From: Coffea arabica
Lineage: Eukaryota > Streptophyta > Magnoliopsida > Gentianales > Rubiaceae
Assembly: GCF_036785885.1 (NCBI RefSeq)
Contig: NC_092317.1
Span: 3,350,501 to 3,414,500, forward strand
Reading direction: 5' to 3'
DNA: 64,000 bases
Position numbers and translations under genes: made by a program. The notes under the pieces were generated by a model that made no database searches, was not told the origin of the DNA, and saw only the letters and a list, made by a program, of their open reading frames with translations. Positions 11,088 through 23,370 of the stretch are shown here, one piece after another (the first letter of the stretch is position 1; each line of letters starts with the position of its first letter).

Positions 11088-13263
11088 ATGTCTGCAATAG
11101 TTTGTGGAAAGAGATCGTTTTTTGACGACTTGCAATCGCCGTCGCCGACCGCTTCCTCACCGCCGGCAGCCAAGAAGCATCGGTGCATCTCCTCTGCCTC
11201 CCCTGTTCGTTTTTTGCACTCACCGCCACAGCAGCCGCCGCTTATTGATCGCCTCATGGCTGCCTTTCCTGATATGGAAAAGGAGGTACATCTATCGGTC
11301 TATGTTTGGGAAGGGCGGGGTGATTTTGATGAACTTTGCAGGGGTTAGGGTTTAGCGGATGGGTTTGAATCGTTGACGATTGCTTCTTCGAATCTTGTAA
11401 AATTAGAAAGATTTTGACGAAAAAGCTTTGTTATGCATATTTAATCTCTTAAAATTTCAAATTTGTTTGGTTGTTTGAGCTGTAGAAAAGTCATGATTTT
11501 GCTGAATGAAGATTGGCTGAAGCATGATTCACCGGTCCTGTATCGATTGCAAGTCATGATCTTTTTGTTTATAAATGGAATGAATTCTTTAATGTTTGTG
11601 CTGGATGGACGCATTTCTTCAATTTTACAAGTTTTATGACTGTTTTTCCTCCATTGGATTTCAAGTTTCCAGGTTCACTAATGGGCCATGGGAGTACAAT
11701 GTAGTTTTGATGTGCTTGTTCCAGTCCTAGCCTTTTGAGATATCTTATCCCATTGAGTAGTGGATGACCTGGTCCAAATTATTATCTGCTGAAGAAAATA
11801 CTAGTTCTTTGAGTGTCAAATTGCATGATCTGAGCTGTCTTAAACGTGCTTATTACTAAGGTGCTCTCCGTGATGGAGGAAAAAAAACTTGTCTGAACAC
11901 TCGAGTCATATGCCCTGTGATTTACTTCTTTCTTGGTGCAATTGCTTGGTTAAATTTCTGGCTTCCTTTTCTTTTTTGATCTTTTGCTCTACCTGTTTGC
12001 TCAAAGTTGTCATTTTAGACTACTGGATACCAAAGCTCGCATTTTTATGATGCCCTTAGGACAATCCCTGATGGATTTTAAATTTAATTTCAGCTTCTTG
12101 AGAAAGCATTGGAAGAATTTGGTCATGACTTGGATTCTGCTATTAAAAGCTTGAATAAGCTTCGTCTTGGATATGTGGAGGGAGAGCTGCATTCTGTGGT
12201 GGAAGCACATGCACGTGGGAAGAATGGTATTTTATGGATAAATGTAGCATGCGTGGTTGGAAGTCAATTGCATAATGCTTCAGTTTTTACGGTTCATTAG
12301 TACTCTGTCTGATATATTAGTGATGCATTAATTAAGATCTGTATAGTGATAAATGTCTTATTATTTTGAGGGTTCCTTTTGCTTAGGACTAGGTTGTTTC
12401 CATCTCATACTTTGGTACTTGGAGTCGTTGAATTTAAAAGATGAAATTTATGATTACACACCAAATTGGCAGGTATTAGCTCCTCTGATGAAGGGGTGTC
12501 TGTGGCTCCAGAAGATGCTTCTACCCAAAGCAACATTCCAGTTGATGGAGCAGAATGGGTGGAATTGTTTGTTAGGGAAATGATGAGTGCTACAAGCATG
12601 GATGATGCTAGATCTCGTGCCTCAAGAGTCTTGGAGAGTTTAGAGAGATCAATTAGTGCACGTGTTGGTGCTGAAGCAGCTGAAAGTTTTACCAAGGTTG
12701 GAAAGAATTGCTTATTGCACTTGACTAGCTTGCTCATGCACAAGTCAGCCTGTGCGGTTCTGCAATTAATGTCCTCATCTTTTTGCAGGAGAACACGATG
12801 CTGAAGGAGCAAATTGAGGTGTTTCTTAGAGAAAATTCCATACTCAAGCGAGCTGTTGCTATCCAGCATGAGCGTCAGAAGGAGTATGATGATAGGAACC
12901 AAGAAGTGCAGCAGTTGAAGCAGTTGGTGGCTCAGTATCAACAGCAGTTGAGAACTCTTGAGGTAAAAATCGATCCTCTTGAGCTTCCTCTTGTTTTTAA
13001 TTATGATTTAGTTGAATAAAGTATGTGTTGCCTTCTAGAAATTAGAGATTCTGTCATTCAAATCTGTCTGCTGGCATGGAAAGTTGTCTTTGAGACAAGT
13101 TTTCCTTTATTTTTTTCTTTTTTGTCGTGTTGGCTTCCTTAATCTTAACCATCTCAACTTCTTGTTGCCTTTGCAGGTGAATAATTATGCCTTGACAATG
13201 CATCTGCGGCAGGCTCAGCAAGGCAACTCCATCCCTGGACGTTTCCATCCAGATGTCTTTTAA
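11088..13263 (+). CDS. CUE-domain, coiled-coil protein, five exons
   Basis: Exons 11088-11285, 12094-12226, 12473-12696, 12789-12962 and 13177-13263 splice in phase to 271 residues. The N-terminus has a short basic stretch (PPAAKKHRC) in a Ser/Pro-rich region. Residues about 50-105 look like a CUE-type ubiquitin-binding helix bundle: LIDRLMAAFPDMEKELLEKA, then a segment reading EEFGHDLDSAIKSLNKLRLG. The rest is helical: an Ala/Glu-rich stretch around EWVELFVREMMSATSMDDAR, then a coiled coil from ENTMLKEQIEVFLRENSILK to VAQYQQQLRTLEV. It ends in GRFHPDVF. Plants have a small family of such proteins, annotated only as 'ubiquitin system component CUE'. Binding of ubiquitin is inferred from the fold, not shown here. 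Confidence 0.85.
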
Positions 13264-14023
13264 TGAGGATGTGGAAGTTGTCAACATAGAGCCGCTAAGC
13301 TTATTTGTTTGCCATATAGGGTGTTCCTAGAAGTTGTAATGTGGTTTTAAGTTATAGCAGATTAAAGGCCGGATGCGAAGTTTATGCCTAGGGGCCAAAG
13401 TGTTATGTTAATGTTTGCCCTCTTGTTTGGATGTTGTTTACAACTTAAAACAAGGACAGCTGGTTTCGTTTGCTTTGCTTTTAAGAAGCCAACACTGAAG
13501 TTGGTGTGTTGAACCATGGCTTCTTTAGAGTTCAGAAACCAACCATATTATTCTTTGCTTTCTCAAGAGCGCTTAGAACCAAACCACAGTTTTTCTCGCT
13601 GCTTAAACTACCTAGTAAACATAGCAGCGCAGCAGACTGACTACCAGGTACAAGTATCCTTCATATCGAACTGATTGTACCTCACCATCCTCAACCCCTA
13701 GCGTACAATTTCTTTAGCATGTTAAATTGGGAGTGTTTGGATATCACAAATATCTTAAATAATATTTCGCTTGCATCATAAACACATTTTTCAATCCATT
13801 TTTTTATATTTCTAATTATCTTTTTATTTCATATACATTATATCATAAAAAGTGTTACAATAATTATTTTAAATAATATTATAAATAATATTTTAAATAA
13901 TAATTATTTCAAATAATCGTTCGCTCCTTGACGTCCATTTCAAGGGCCTATGATTCGTTTTGTCAATTATTTTCACATTTACAGACCATCATTCTCAAAA
14001 TTTAATTCCTTTCCCATTTTAAG
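13264..14023. other. 3' flank of the CUE gene, then AT-rich intergenic DNA
   Basis: The first few hundred bases are the probable 3' UTR. From about 13731 to 13930 the sequence (GAGTGTTTGGATATC, then repeated AAATAATATT and TTTCAAATAAT) resembles the GTGTTTGGA MITE family seen elsewhere in the window, but the right end is not clear. Confidence 0.45.
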
Positions 14024-14830
14024 TAGGGATGTACGCAAGCCGAACTACTCGCGAGTAGCTCAGTCAATGGTTTGGCTTGAACTCGGTTTGACTGAGTTCG
14101 AGCCGAGTCTCGAGCTATTCGATTGTTATTCGAGTCGAGTTTCGAGTCAATATTTTGAGGCTCGTGGCTTGTCGAGCTACTCGTCGAGCCGGGGTGTATT
14201 TAAATAATATATATATATTATAATTATAAAATGACCGTTATGGGTATAATTTATATTGAATTTACAATATACTCTTCTTTATAATAAAATTTCATAAGGG
14301 CAGAAGTGTACATTTACCGAGTCGAGTCAAGAAGCTTGATTAAACTCGACTTGATAAGACTTGCTTAAAAGTCGAGCCTTATCGAATCGAGTCGAGTCTC
14401 GAGCTTAAAGAGAGTTTCTCGAGTCAAGTCTCGAGTATCGATTTTTTGGATTCGGTCGAGCTCGACGTCGAGCCGGGGTGTATTTAAATAATATATATAT
14501 ATTATAATTATAAAATGACCATTATGGGTATAATTTATATTGAATTTATAATATACTCTTCTTTATAATAAAATTTCATAAGGGCAGAAGTGTACATTTA
14601 TCGAGTCGAGTCAAGAAACTTGATTAAACTCGACTTGATAAGACTTGCCTAAAAGTCGAGCCTTATCGAGTCGAGTCTCGAGCTTAAAGGGAGTTCCTCG
14701 AGTCAAGTCTCGAATATCGATTTTTTGGATTCGGTCGAGCTCGAGTCGAGATCGAGCCTAGGTACATATGAGTCGAGTCGAGCTCGAGTATAGTAATACT
14801 CGAGCTCGACTTGGCTCGATTACATTCCTA
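14024..14830. mobile_element. hAT-type non-autonomous element, 807 bp, with 8-bp TSD
   Basis: The left end TAGGGATGTACGCAAGCCGA and the reverse complement of the right end, TAGGAATGTAATCGAGCCAA, form an imperfect inverted repeat. A perfect 8-bp target-site duplication ATTTTAAG flanks it at 14016-14023 and 14831-14838, which fits the hAT superfamily. The subterminal parts are dense in GAGTCGAGTC-type motifs on both strands. The middle holds two tandem copies of a unit of about 284 bases. There is no coding frame of note, so it is non-autonomous. Confidence 0.8.
14185..14752. repeat. 284-bp tandem duplication inside the hAT-like element
   Basis: The unit beginning CGAGCCGGGGTGTATTTAAA starts at 14185 and again at 14469. 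Aligned by eye the copies show about eight substitutions and one 5-base length difference, roughly 97 percent identity. All the substitutions I could read are transitions. Confidence 0.85.
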
Positions 14831-14838
14831 ATTTTAAG

Positions 14839-15764
14839 ATGCATGCCGGCCTCACCGTCTGATTGGCAACGGCTTCTAATCATTTCTCTCCTGTCTCAAT
14901 GTTGCATTGATTCCAATTATAAAGCAGTTTGACTTGCTAAACTGATGAAGCTAACTTAAAACATGTCAAGTCCCTCGTACATGAGGACTCAGTGGCCTTG
15001 TTGTTTCTGGCCCAACTTACTCCTAGTTAGTATGTTCGAAACGAAAATGGATATCATAATTCAACTTGGTACAAATGCTTACAAAAAGTAATGCGACTCA
15101 AATCAGAAGGTTAAGAAGATGTAAGGCTCGTATGCTAGTATTTTTTTTCCTACATATGCTAGTATTTACCTCAACTTTTATTAAAATTCTAAAGTTCTTG
15201 CAGGCTCACTGTTTTTTTTTCTTTAAAAAATTAAGAGGTGGATTATCTGTTAGTTTACATTTGTCGTGAAAATGTCCACCGGAATAGAATTTTTTTTTAA
15301 ATGTGAAAAAATGACACAATAATATAATAGACTTTTTTTTTATGAGTAAGAGATTTTGAATTTAAAACATTACAGTAGACATAGATTTTAAATTTAAGAC
15401 AACCTACTTGTAATTCCTGCTAAACAGAAGATTATACAATTCTGGCAAACAAAAAAAAAAATGAATACTTTTTGTTTTAGTAAGGTACTCCTCCTTTTTA
15501 CTCTCCCCAAAATGTTTTAACCTACGTAAACACGTTGACAATAGGACGCGAGAGTTCCAAGCGCCGAAGCGCGTACCCGCACCACATCTTTTCCCGTCCT
15601 TTCCAGTAAACCTTCTTCCGTCCATAGAAAAAACGTTGTCCCATTTCTCCAAGGAAAAGGCAAAAACAAAACAAAACAAAAAAATATGACCAAAATTAAA
15701 AATTTCACCGGCTTCTTCAATTTCTCTTAGGACAAACATCAAACGCTTTGATTGCATTTCTACT
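14839..15764. other. intergenic and promoter region of the DnaJ gene
   Basis: No gene is recognised. It contains several T-rich runs. The stretch 15530-15600, about 200 bases before the DnaJ start codon, is richer in CG (ACGTTGAC, GACGCG, GCGCCGAAGCGCG) and is the likely core promoter or 5' UTR. No clear TATA box was read. Confidence 0.5.
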
Positions 15765-18700
15765 ATGAACCCTGCAGCTGTAATGGCGAATTCTGCAACC
15801 CTCACTCTATCGTCCCCTGAGCCTCCGCAAAGCAGGATTGCCCCAGTCTTCCCATTTTCTTCATCTTCATCTTCGTTTCTTGCTGGTGGGACCCATTTGC
15901 GGAGTCACAAGAAGTTCATCTCTGTCTCCTTATCTTCTTCTTCCTCTCAGTTCAGCAAGAAGATTTCAGCAAGGCGGTTTGGAAGATTGGTTGTGGCTGC
16001 AGCTGATTATTACTCTACTCTTGGGGTCTCAAAATCTGCTAGTGGTAAGGAAATTAAAGCCGCTTATCGGAGGTTAGCTCGGCAGGTACTCAACTGGCCT
16101 CAAGTCATTTTTATGCGTTTGTAAGTTTGTTTCTCTATGACTTACATTTACTCTATCGGGTTTGTCAAAAGTTCTGATTCCATGGTTCATTGAAGGTAGA
16201 TCTTCATTTATCTATTAATGTGCATGTGGGAATTTTGATCTTAGTAGCAATGAGGTGAAGTTACGCTATTGCATATCAATCTGATAAGTTTATAGCAGTT
16301 TATGATTAGTAATTGACTATGCATCCCAACTTATCATAATCTATTTATGGTCCAATGGAGGAAATCCTGATGCAGATTAGGTGCCAAGTTATAAGAACAA
16401 GTTAGTGGCTTTGTGCATTTCCATTTCAAAAATTTGTGGCAAATGAAGTTAGAGCTTCCTTGCATATCTTCCTCCAGCTTTCTTTGTTGAAATGAAAAGT
16501 AACTCATCTTTCACTTGTCTAGTCCCAACCTCCCCCCCCCCCCCACAACAACCCCCCGGCCCAAAAAAAAAAAACCAAAGCCTTTTCACTTTCCATATTG
16601 TGCAGTCATTGTCGATTGTTTTTAAGCAGGAAGTTGCTTTTTCTTATTCTTTATGTTCTTTTCTAAACTTAAATTTAGCACAGCAGACAGCTGCATCTAG
16701 CTGCCTGATTGATCGATATTACAAGTTTTTTTTTCCTTTCCTCTGTCATGGGTGTGTTTCTATTCTATCAAACATGCAGAACTATCTGTGCTTATGCAAG
16801 GATCATTGACTATGTTCCTCTCTTAGTTTCTTGCTTTGACTTTACAAAACCACATCTGGGATTGCTTGCATCCCTTGCATTTTATGAAGTGATGTGACAT
16901 ATGACTTTTTTTTAGTACCACCCTGATGTAAACAAGGAACCTGGAGCAACTGAGAAGTTTAAGGAGATCAGTGCTGCATATGAGGTGAGGAGTGTGGCTG
17001 ACAACTTCCTTTTGTAGAATTTCATTGTAGGAATCAGAATAGTTTCACATTTTTTCCATCATCTCCACCTTTTTGTGTGATTGACTTGCAATTGTGGAGG
17101 TGCATGAAATCTTCCTTCTTTAAGTATTATTTGTCTGATTATAAACTGCAGTGGAGGTATTGTTTACAATTCTTGCAAATGGAAGGGTTAAATTGAAATT
17201 CATGATTGTAACTGCTTTTGACTGACGAGTTATTGCAGTAATATTCAATACGTGACTGATTGTATGTTTCTCTATTCATTTATTTGGATATAACTAATGT
17301 TATAAAGAATTTGACGTGGATGAACTAATGTATTTATCATGATATCAACCATGAACTCTATTTTTATTCATAATTTTCCTTCTGCTATTGGAGAATGATA
17401 ATTATGCACTAGAACACTTCAATCCCGAAAGCATCTTTTTCTTGTTGGCTGCTGACTATTAGGAGAGAATTGCACATGTTATTTTGTTTCAAAATAGTTG
17501 GAGCAATATCGTGGCACAACTTAAAGAATGATAGTTTGATTCATTCCCTGCTTTACATTTTTTGCCGCTTATCAAATGGCGGACTCTGAATTGTAACATG
17601 GTCAGGTGCTATCAGATGACAAAAAGAGAGCTTTATATGATCAATATGGTGAAGCTGGAGTTAATAGTTCTATGGGGGGACAAGCAGGGGCTTATACGGT
17701 ACTCACTGAAATTCTAGTTTTTTAGATTTCGAAGTTGTTCATATAAGAAAGTTAATTCGATAATTTGTATTGAGAGGCATCTATTAACCATTCATCTTAT
17801 TGCAAAGTTTGTTGAGAGGCATATATTTACGCTTCATCTTACTCCCAAAGTGTATATCATGGTCATGTATCACTTTGGTGATGTGATGTCCTCTGTTTAC
17901 ATTGCTAACAAATTAGTGACGATGTGATTTCTCCTATTCTAGCTTAGGGATCTTTTTCTACTCTTTCCATATGAGTGCAGAGTTTCCTGGCATTTGGTAT
18001 AGCAATAAACTAATGTACCCTTCTGTTCAAAGGCCTTTTCTTCTCTCGCTGATCAGTCAAAAGATAAAAACATGTATATACTATTGGTAGATGTTTTCCT
18101 AGTCTTATTGCAGTGAAGTATTACATGAACAAATGTCTTCTATAATGTTTTTCAGTTTCTCATAGTTATGAGCTCTTAGATACAGGTTTATGATTTTAGG
18201 TTCAGAGTTCACCTTCTGTTTGTGCTCCAATTTCAATAATGGTTCAAGATAATGTTTCTGATGCACTTACTTTACTTACTTTCAAGTTAAAGGAATAGGA
18301 CATCACCATAATTAAAATTAGATTAATAGATGGTTCATAAGCATTTAGTGGATCCATTCGTTATGATAAACCATGAGATCAACATGAAAGAGATGTATGT
18401 GATTATACCACATCATCATACTACTTTGATCTGACATTTTTTCCTTGATCACATAACAGACAAACCCTTTTGATTTATTTGAGACTTTTTTCGGACCTAG
18501 TATGGGTTTCCCTGGAATGGATGCAACTGGTTTTGGAACACGTCAGCGAAGTACTGTCACTAAAGGTGAAGATTTACGGTAAGATGATGAATTACTGCAG
18601 TTAATTTTATGGAACTCCTGGCAGGCTAATATTTTTTTATGGCCCTATGGTGTAAAGTTTCCACCTTTTTTCTGCATGATGGTTCTTTGAAGTATGTTAA

Positions 18701-21700
18701 TTTAGCGTTGTCTTCAATTGATTTTGACTGATAAAAGGATACGTGTTCCATATGCCAAGTTTTATGTCTATTCTGCTTCTCTGCCTTCCATCTGTCTGCT
18801 GTTTAGTATATCTTTCATGAGGTGCTATATGTTAAGCATTCCTTAATTGAGTCGACTCATGGACATGGTGAATTTCAGTTATGACATAAGACTCGAGTTC
18901 TCAGCTGCTATATTTGGAGCAGAAAAAGAGTTTGAGCTTTCTCACCTTGAGACATGCGAAGCTTGTGCTGGTACTGGAGCAAAGACAGGCTCTAAAATGA
19001 GGATATGCTCAACATGTGGTGGCCGTGGTCAGGTTATGAGAACTGAACAAACACCTTTTGGAATGTTTTCGCAGGTATTTCAATACTTTTTCTTCCCGAC
19101 GAATGGAATGTATACCGGTTGCTCTGTATATAAACACAATGCATGCCTGTTATCTAAATGTTTTCTTGTCTATCTATATGCATTCAAGTATAGTGAAATA
19201 ACTAGTGGTGTATGCTTTGTCAATAGAACTATGAAGTTTCTACTTATTATATTAATCAGATATACTAAGGATCATTTTCTTCAGTTTCAGTCCATACTCT
19301 AGGATTAAGTAACATCTTTGCAGTCATGTCATGGTGCCGTTAAAAGAAGCTCATTATTGAGAATGCGGAGGTGGAAAAAAATTGCCTTTTCATCATGTTT
19401 GATGAATTTTAGTGTTGAATGTGCGCTTTAAACCTAAATCTGCCAGTTCTTTTCTAATAACTCCATCGCCTGTAGTAATTTCAATTTTCTCAAGTTCATT
19501 GTTTTCATTTTTGAAGTTCATTTTACCCTGTCCTTATGCTGGCACTAAGAACAAAATTTGCTGAACGATATGTGGATAAATGAAAAGTTCAAAAGGAACT
19601 GACTAAATCTCAATGTCAACCATGCAAGGGCATTGTTGTTGGAAGTCAATAATACTGATTGGAGCACCTGAAGTAAAGAAAGGAGATGTGTCTCAGATAA
19701 TTATCCAAGGAGAGACTAATGATCAATCTGCTTAAATGACATACACTCTGGAAACTGGAAGTTTCAAGTACAAAAGAATGAAAATATATGGTTCATATTT
19801 TGGAGGTTTATGTGGGGTTTGGCAATAATGATGTATAATTTTTTGGGGTTGAGCAATAATAGAAATCATATATATGCATTTGCCTTTTATTTGCAGTTAT
19901 CATCTACCTTTGCGCAACTTGTCTTCAAATTCCTCTGTTGATACTCTGGCTTTATTATCCCCCTTATGGCAGTTAGTAACTCTACTTTATCATTACAACC
20001 GTACAGGTTTCAATATGTCCAAATTGTGGCGGCAATGGTGAAATGATCTCTGAGTACTGTCGTAAATGTTCTGGTCAGGGGCGGATTCGAGTGAAGAAAG
20101 ATATCAAAGTCAAAATTCCTCCTGGAGTCGGCAAGGGCAGTATTCTCAGAGTTGCTGGAGAGGGTGATGCTGGACCAAAGGGGTATGATTGATGAATTAT
20201 AGTTTATGTTATTGTGCACCTGTAGTTTGTACTGGCTATACCTCATGAGAAAGTTTTTTTATGCGATTCCTTTTGTTTTAGATTTTGATGACACTGTTAT
20301 TTTAACATCTAAAATTAGGGTAGTCACCATTACGTATCAAGCTGGTTTCTTTAGATGCATTGTGAAGGTCAACTGCAGAACATTTTAAGATTATAGCCCT
20401 TTACACATTCTAGTTAATGCTTCAAAAGATATAACAAAAGGATGATGCAGAGTGAGATGATGTCTTGGATGTGCTTGTCTCTGACTGTTGAATCCTCCCC
20501 TTTAATTTTCTGCAGAGGACCACCTGGAGATCTTTATGTATATCTTGATATTGAAGAGATACCAGAGATTCAACGAGATGGCATAAATCTCTCTTCTACT
20601 GTTTCAATTAGTTATTTGGATGCTATATTAGGAACAGTTACCAAGGTACACCTACTCTTGATGATTATTAAGTGTACCATATAGATTTAATCATGCCCAT
20701 GGACAGGGTGTTTAGTATACATCCGCTGTGGTGACTGCTAGTTTTGCTTAAACATCAGCATGTCTCTTTTGAAAAATTTTATTTGTGGCTAAAAATGATA
20801 ACAATCAGTCTGGTCCTTGTATTGTTATAGGTTAAAACGGTTGAAGGGCTTACTGATCTCCAAATTCCTCCTGGCACTCAGCCTGGGGGTGTTCTTGTCT
20901 TGGCAAGAAAAGGTGCACCTAAATTGAACAGGCCATCAATACGCGGTGATCACTTGTTCACCGTTAAAGTTAGTATACCAAAAAAGATAAGGTATCCTTT
21001 GACGCTTAACTCATGATTACTAACTTTTTATGTCTCTGGTACTGTCTTAGATGGTCTTGTGAGAATGTTGTACTTTCATGCTCACAAAAAAGCTTTTTCA
21101 GGAATGCATACTAGCCTAGCTAGACTTTTTTCTAATTAAAAAAAACAATGGCCTCATTACGTCTTTATTCTGCTGTCATAATGGTTCATTTTATTGTTTA
21201 ATGTTCTTTGGTTGTACAGTTCACAAGAACGTGAATTGCTTGAAGAACTTGCTTCTCTAAGTAGTAAACCTGGCAAACGTTCAAAAACTCGCCCTAACGT
21301 TCAGCAAACCAGTAAGTATTGATTATAATCTATTGGACAGAAGACGAAGCTTCTCTTAGGCCGTTATTCTGTGGGCCTTTCATTCCTTTTATTCAGCTGA
21401 TGAACAACCCATGATGTTCCTGGCTGCTGAGTTTACAGTGTTATTACCATTTGTACCTATTCATGCTAAATGCACTTTAGCTGCCATCGTTTTAGATGAT
21501 TCTAACAACAGATAATATTGCTATACCTTACAGCTAAAACTGTACAAAGCGAAACAGATTCTGCTACGAATAATAGTGAGGAATCCGAAGAACAGAACGA
21601 CTTGTGGAAGAAGTTTACAGATTTTGCTGGGTAAATTCCTTCCCTGTACTTTGTAAAATTATGTCGTAGATACTAATTTTTCAGAATTTGGCCCACATTG

Positions 21701-22253
21701 TTATGCTTTCAGCAAGTGGTTAGTACCGTTGAGAGACGGTTCTTGTAAGACCTTTCAATTCTTCCCTGCCATTCTGGGTTTGTCGTGTTCTCTTTTACAT
21801 TGTTAACTAGCTGGCTTGTTTTATGTAGTTACCAGCATATTAAGGTAGCCAAATGACCAACATGGTTGATAGCTGGGGAATAGGACAAACCCATTCTAAT
21901 CAGTTAATTTCCAGACTTCTTAATCCAATTTCTCTAGTTTATGAAGTTATCTTGTCAAGAATATTTCCTCAGAATCTTGTTCAGTTCAATAAATTGTCAG
22001 TAAGTGTCTGCTATAACTGAATTTGCTGTTATCATGAGTTGTGGAAATAAACATGCTTTCTCGTGATCTTTTATGCTGCTGAGTCATTTTAACTTGTTCA
22101 ATAATTGAATGTTGAAGTCTTCGAATGCTATTGCCTTGTTAACTATGCCTTGAACGCCACATATCTTGAAATGTTATCTTGACTTGTGCATGATTCTGTG
22201 GTTGCAGGTCTGTTGCAAATGGAGCACTAAAATGGTTGAAAGACAACCTATAG
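15765..22253 (+). CDS. plastid-targeted type-A DnaJ (HSP40) co-chaperone, eleven exons
   Basis: Co-chaperone that stimulates Hsp70 ATP hydrolysis. Exons: 15765-16085, 16916-16984, 17606-17698, 18460-18578, 18879-19074, 20007-20182, 20516-20645, 20831-20991, 21220-21311, 21534-21630, 22208-22253. They splice in phase to 499 residues. The first 80 or so residues are Ser-rich and basic, like a transit peptide. The J domain follows from [20 protein letters not shown], with the HPD motif at the start of exon 2. After a Gly/Phe linker come four zinc-finger repeats: CEACAGTG and CSTCGGRG in exon 5, CPNCGGNG and CRKCSGQG in exon 6. The substrate-binding C-terminal domain then runs to KIR. The acidic tail ends in [13 protein letters not shown] 15783 is an alternative start in the same frame. 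It belongs with plant plastid DJA proteins; relatives are reported to act in plastid protein folding and iron-sulfur assembly, but that role is not shown here. Confidence 0.93.
16532..16544. repeat. poly(C) run in DnaJ intron 1
   Basis: Thirteen consecutive C residues inside the first intron. It makes a spurious open frame (16492-16809) that has no coding character. Confidence 0.9.
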
Positions 22254-22862
22254 TCATCCTTGTGGTCAGGAGAGTCCCATTAGGTGCCTGCTTTTTCTTG
22301 CAACGCATATCCTATGCTTTGGGCGCCTCGCTTAACAAGCAAAGATGGACGGTGCGGCATTGTTTGCTTCGAACTGAATCTTTCTCAAGCTCTGTTGAAG
22401 AAACTGAGGAAAACCCTAGTTGCCATTCTTTTATTTTTTTTTTTGGGTGAACCCTGTAAATCTACATTGCTTGCAATTACACTTAGTTCGAGACTATTAG
22501 AGCTGGATTCAGCTGAGAGGAACTGCTTCTCATTGTGATCAATTCATATGTAGAATTGTGCATATTGAACAGCAGCTACATTCTCTGCCTGGCCGGAAAG
22601 CGTATTGTTACATCGTTACAACAAATAAAATTTGACTAATTCAACATATCACGGTCAAGTAAACCTGAAGGACGTGGCATCCACGTTGAATTCTTACTGC
22701 ATGTAAAAAGACAGAAATTTTGCAGTAAAGTTTAAATCAGCGGTTTATTTCTAAAGAACACATTTAACCAATATATTCCTCCTCTCTAAGTTCCTCTCGA
22801 TGGAGAAACGAGTAGCAAGAAAAACATTTCATATCTACGGCAAAAGACGTCAGTCAGACGCT
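22254..22862. other. shared 3' region of two convergent genes
   Basis: Between the stop codon of the plus-strand DnaJ gene and that of the minus-strand small membrane protein. An AATAAA at about 22623-22628 could serve as the DnaJ poly(A) signal. No further gene is seen. Confidence 0.55.
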
Positions 22863-23370
22863 TCACTGTGAACGACTTTGCCTGATCAAAAGCAAGACTG
22901 CGGCAATGACAGGGAAAGAAATTAGGGCAAGAGCCTCAATAATGTTGGGTCTTGTTATCTCTGGAAAAACAACACTTCCATACTTTATTGCAGCCGCACC
23001 CGCCACAGAACCACCTCCCAGCTTAACCAAGTAGTTCAAATCTTCCTAACTCAAAATAGAACACAAAGGGGTTAGCTTTAAACCAAAGGTGCTGTAGAGG
23101 TTTGAGTTGGGCATGAAGATGTGGGGTGGGGTGGAGTGGACTAACCTGGGACAAGAATGCAATGTCATCAGGGTTATCTTTGTCGGAATTTGCTTCTTCC
23201 CTTTCAGACTCTAAAGCTCGAACCAGACCGGCGCTGGTCTTGGAAATTTTGGTAGAGCATGTATTTGGGTTGGCAAAGGCAATTCTGATAGCATTTGGAG
23301 GTGGGTTTTTGGAAGCCGGGGAGCAACTCTTTAGAACTAGTGGAGCGGCTGCAGAAGCCACGGCTGCCAT
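22863..23370 (-). CDS. small, probably plastid, membrane protein of unknown function, two exons
   Basis: Exon 1 runs 23370-23146 and exon 2 23045-22863 on the minus strand. The 95-base intron starts GTTAG and ends TTAG. Together they encode 135 residues. The N-terminus MAAVASAAAPLVLKSCSPAS is Ala/Ser-rich with few acidic residues, typical of a plastid transit peptide. An acidic linker (ESEREEANSDKDNPDD) follows. Exon 2 holds a glycine-rich stretch (LVKLGGGSVAGAAAIKYG) and one hydrophobic helix (IIEALALISFPVIAAVLLLI) just before a short basic C-terminus. I do not recognise the family. The start chosen is the Met that opens the transit-like sequence; an upstream in-frame Met at 23574 would add a region built on a poly(A/T) tract and is unlikely. 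The protein lies tail to tail with the DnaJ gene. Confidence 0.75.

Noticed and set aside
16492-16897. Open frames within DnaJ intron 1
   Set aside because: They rely on a poly(C) run and lie between two well-supported exons of the DnaJ gene.
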